A stretch of 64,000 nt of DNA from Rhynchopus sp. YZ270_cl-10 (lineage: Eukaryota > Euglenozoa > Diplonemea > Diplonemida > Diplonemidae). The stretch lies in assembly GCA_964035575.1 (NCBI GenBank), contig OZ037868.1, positions 1 through 64,000 on the forward strand. Reading direction: 5' to 3'. The position numbers and the translations under genes were made by a program. The notes under the pieces were generated by a model. The model ran no database searches and was not told the DNA's origin. It saw only the letters and a list, made by a program, of their open reading frames with translations. Every line of letters starts with the position of its first letter. Positions within the stretch are counted from its first letter, which is position 1. Shown here piece by piece: positions 61,067 through 64,000 of this stretch.

Positions 61067-64000
61067 CTAGACATAGGTCACTTCTTCGTCGACCTTTGTG
61101 GAGTCTGGAGACGCACTTTGCGAGGCGTTCTTGAACCTGTTGAAGGTGTTGTTTCTGCCCATACGGCGCGACGGGAATGGGCGGAGTGGGGTCACTGGTG
61201 ACGACGGTGTGTCAGATCCGCACAGCTGTGCAGCTGTGAAACGCCCCGCTGGAAGAAAGTTCCCACGCCCTCCACCAGCACCAGTGGTGGACGTGGCAAG
61301 CTCCGCGGACACCATGCTTGCATCGAGGCCCATGTACGAAGATGCGAGGTCCCTCTCGTGCCGTGTGGAGTTGTTGCTGGCGCTGTCGCCTGCAGGTGAG
61401 TCGCGCACAGGAAGGAGAGGCAGCTCAAGCAGCTCAGGGTCGTCAGAGCCGTCCAGCTTGTCGCCCTTAGCCTCGCGTGCAAAGACCTCCTCCTGCAGGA
61501 GGGCGCGGCTGCGGGTGAACAGGATGTGCAGCTCGCAGCACACATCGCACACAACCTTCGTCAGAATGAGCACGGCGCACGCAATGAAGATGACACCCGC
61601 CACGTCAAAGATCGTACCCGTGCTTGTCTCGTTGTAGTACCCCACAGCCATGAGCGCGCAGGCAAGCGCCTGTGTGCCGTTGATGAGGAAGTCTGCAACC
61701 ATGTCACGCATCCTGCAGAACGGGTGCAGCACTGCGTTCAGCACAATCAGGCCGACCAGGACCAGCGTCTGCGCAACCTTGACGTGTGCACAGCCAATGT
61801 AGTCCGAGGTGTCGATAGCAGCTGCTGCAGAGAGTGCAAGACTGGCGCAGAACATCGCGAATGCGTAGTACACCTGAGGGTGGTGGTGTGGTGTGGTGTG
61901 GTGGATTAGAAACAAGGGCAACCCTTTGGCAGGGACGTGAAGCATACCTCAGACTGTGTGAACATCCTCAGCACGCACGTGAAGCGCAGGGCGAAGTGGT
62001 AGTCCTCGCGCTTGCTGACCCACTCGCCAGGGCCGAAGAGGAAGGTGGTGAGCGTCTCGCCCTCGCGGGATGGCATGGGCTCGTAGATGGCTTCCTTCGG
62101 AACGTTGCGCTGGACGAGGAGCAGCACGTAGAAAGGCAGCGCAAGACAGGCTACAGTCGTCGTGACTCCAAGGAAGAAGAGCGGCAAGGTAGGCGGGTGT
62201 GCTGTCAGCACCATGCCCGCAAGCGAAAACCCCTGGAACAGCACAATAAACACAAACAGCGGTGCCGACGGGAAGCGCAGCAGACCGTACGCGTCGTACG
62301 TGTTGAACGTCTTCCGCATCTTGCAGTCAAAGACAAACCCAAGCCCCAGGCAGACCAACGTCACCACAACAACGATGATTGTGTTCCCGATGATCGCCCC
62401 TGCCGCCTTGCTCCCTCCCACGCTGAAGCGCAGAGGGTGGAAGAACCACGGGAACTGCTTCTCGTCGCCACACCCCTGCGCAATAAGACCAAGGCGCATG
62501 CCTGCAGGCGAGCCCATGATGCCCCCAAGGGCTGCTGTTGTGGGCACCATCTCGGGGCTGTCGTACACCTCCCTCTCGACCATACCCAGCGGCTCTGAGG
62601 TGTTGTACACTGCTGCGTCACGTGCCGGGGTAAGCGTGCTGCTTGGCTGCGGCGACCACGTATCCGTCGTCGGTGCGTCTGTTGCGAGCACCGTCGGTGC
62701 CGTCGTCACAGGGACAGGTGGCGGCGGCACGTACGTGTCCGAGCGGAAGGGGGCGTTTGTTATCGGATCCTGAGGCACGGATGTCCTGTACCGCGGAGCA
62801 AACGTAATAACGGGTGACATTGTGCGTGGTGCTGTCGTGGTCGGTGGCTTCGTGGGTGGCGAGTACGTCGGTGGGTTGCGTGTCAGCGGTGCAGCTGTCA
62901 GCGGTGCACGTGTCTCAGGAGCATCCGTATCAGGCGACAGCGTCAACGGCGGCAGCGTTGTCGGTGCAGGTGTCAGCGGTGCGTCCGTAAGCGGCACATC
63001 CGTCGGTGCGATGGTCGGCTGGGCTGTCGGCTCAGCTGTCGGCGCAATGGTTGGTGGTGCAGTAGGGACGGCCGTCGGGACTGCAGTCGGGATCGCTGTG
63101 GGTGTGGCGGTGGGCACGCTGGTTGGCACAGCTGTTGGGATAGCTGTCGGAATGGCAGTCGGGACAGTCGCCGGAATTGCAGTTGTGATGGCCGCCGGGA
63201 TTGGAATTGCCGTTGGCACAGCAGTCGGGATTGCTGTCGGAATTACAGTTGGATTTGCTGTAGGACTGGCTGTCGGAACTGCTGTGGGGACAGCTGTCGG
63301 GATTGCTGTGGGGATTGCAGTTGTGATGTCTGTGGGGATGTCGGTTGGGACAGTCGCCGGAATTGCAGTTGGAAATGCTGCCGGGATTGGAATTGCCGTT
63401 GGAACAGCAGTCGGGATTGCTGTCGGATCGACTGTTGGAACAGCTGTCGGGATTGTCGTGGGGATTGTAGTTGGATTCGTTGTCGGAATAGCTGTTGGGC
63501 GTTGTGATACTGTGGGTTCAGCCGTTGGCACAGCCGTTGGCACAGCCGTTGGCACAGCCGTTGGCACAGCCGTTGGCACAGCCGTTGGCACAGCCGTTGG
63601 CACAGCCGTTGGCACAGCCGTTGGCACAGCCGTTGGCACAGCCGTTGGCACAGCCGTTGGCACAGCCGTTGGCACAGCCGTTGGCACAGCCGTTGGCACA
63701 GCCGTTGGCACAGCCGTTGGCACAGCCGTTGGCACAGCCGTTGGCACAGCCGTTGGCACAGCCGTTGGCACTGGTGTTGGAACTGCAGTTGGGATGGATG
63801 TGGGTTGAGCAGTTGGCACCGCTGTTGGTACTGATGTTGGAACTGATGTTGGCACTGCTGTCGGAACTGCAGTTGGGATGGATGTGGGTTGAGCAGTTGG
63901 CACAGCAGTTGGCACTGCTGTTGGTACTGATGTTGGAACCGATGTTGGCACTGCTGTTGGCACTGATGTTGGCACTGCTGTTGGAACTGCAGTTGGGATG
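61067..64000 (-). CDS. 7TM surface protein with long VPTA stalk, partial, one intron
   Basis: The coding region enters from beyond the right edge, already inside the stalk, so the N-terminus and ectodomain are missing here. The exons are 61948-64000 and 61067-61873. The stalk consists of AVPT/SVPT/IPTA units, about 20 of them from an identical 12-bp DNA repeat (63519-63771). TAPLTxAP-type sequence follows, then seven hydrophobic segments starting with GAIIGNTIIVVVVTLVCLG. FLFGPGEWVSKREDY and LHPFCRMRDMVADF align with the loops of the other two 7TM genes. The last four segments are in exon 2, followed by a Ser-rich tail. Joining the exons keeps the frame (phase 0) at MFTQSE|VYYAFAM. Role as for the other members. 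Confidence 0.85.
61874..61947 (-). other. Canonical 74-nt GT-AG intron
   Basis: The donor is GAG|GTATGC, a TTCTAATCC branch-site-like sequence lies inside, and the acceptor is CACCCTCAG|GTG. Its removal joins two frames of a conserved 7TM domain between segments 3 and 4. Length 74 is not a multiple of three, so the frame requires the splice. It is the only intron needed by any gene here. Confidence 0.85.
63519..63771. repeat. Perfect 12-bp coding minisatellite
   Basis: About 20 copies of GTTGGCACAGCC have no visible difference. On the minus strand each encodes AVPT in the stalk of the 7TM gene. Confidence 0.9.

Noticed and set aside
62822-63808. Plus-strand 328-residue AVGTAVGT protein
   Set aside because: It is the complement of the VPTA stalk of the 61-64 kb gene.
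1-64000. tRNA, rRNA or spliced-leader RNA genes
   Set aside because: I looked for T-loop GGTTCGA-type boxes and known leader-like sequences on both strands and saw no convincing candidate; a covariance search was not possible.

Overview
The window is nuclear DNA from a eukaryotic microbe, not a bacterium, organelle or virus. The evidence is a spliced GT-AG intron, LINE-type and cut-and-paste mobile elements, long tandem satellites, ankyrin, ubiquitin-like and 7TM proteins with Pro/Thr stalks, and kilobase-scale spacers. The standard genetic code fits every gene. All fourteen host genes recognised lie on the minus strand. All but one are intronless in view, and nearly all have a pyrimidine-rich tract ending in AG 15-50 nt before the first ATG. 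This is the layout expected of polycistronic transcription with spliced-leader trans-splicing. I therefore favour an early-branching protist such as a euglenozoan (diplonemid-like), with low confidence in the exact group. No spliced-leader RNA, tRNA or rRNA gene was found.

Layout. 1-11 kb is a repeat nest. It holds a 2.7-kb (GGGTTTGC)n array, a damaged non-LTR retrotransposon with an OTU-like protease, a zinc finger and a reverse transcriptase, a second partial copy of that element split by a 1-kb poly(A)-tailed insertion with 24-bp target duplications, and a 1.8-kb perfect (GGAGCTGT)n array. 11-14 kb is gene-free and holds a direct duplication and two small TA-flanked inverted-repeat elements. 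14-27 kb holds a giant 7TM surface protein, a ubiquitin-like/LRR protein, an ankyrin protein and a crotonase-family enzyme. 27-31.6 kb is gene-poor and holds an octamer array and a non-autonomous hAT element with a perfect 8-bp target duplication. 31.6-41 kb holds a receptor with a degenerate nucleotide-cyclase domain, two tandem DUF6940-like genes and a coiled-coil protein. 41-47 kb is gene-free and dominated by a 2.4-kb foldback-like element with ACGATCGT palindrome clusters. 47-64 kb holds a second 7TM/Pro-Thr protein, two tandem small Cys-rich membrane proteins, a thioredoxin-fold membrane protein, a type II membrane protein, and a third 7TM/Pro-Thr protein cut by the window edge.

Biology. 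Most predicted products enter the secretory pathway or sit in membranes. Three share one plan: a variable ectodomain, a long Pro/Thr stalk, a conserved 7TM block and a cytoplasmic tail. This looks like a dispersed family of cell-surface receptor, adhesion or channel proteins. The four simple arrays differ in sequence but share an 8-bp period, and three of them abut mobile-element sequence.
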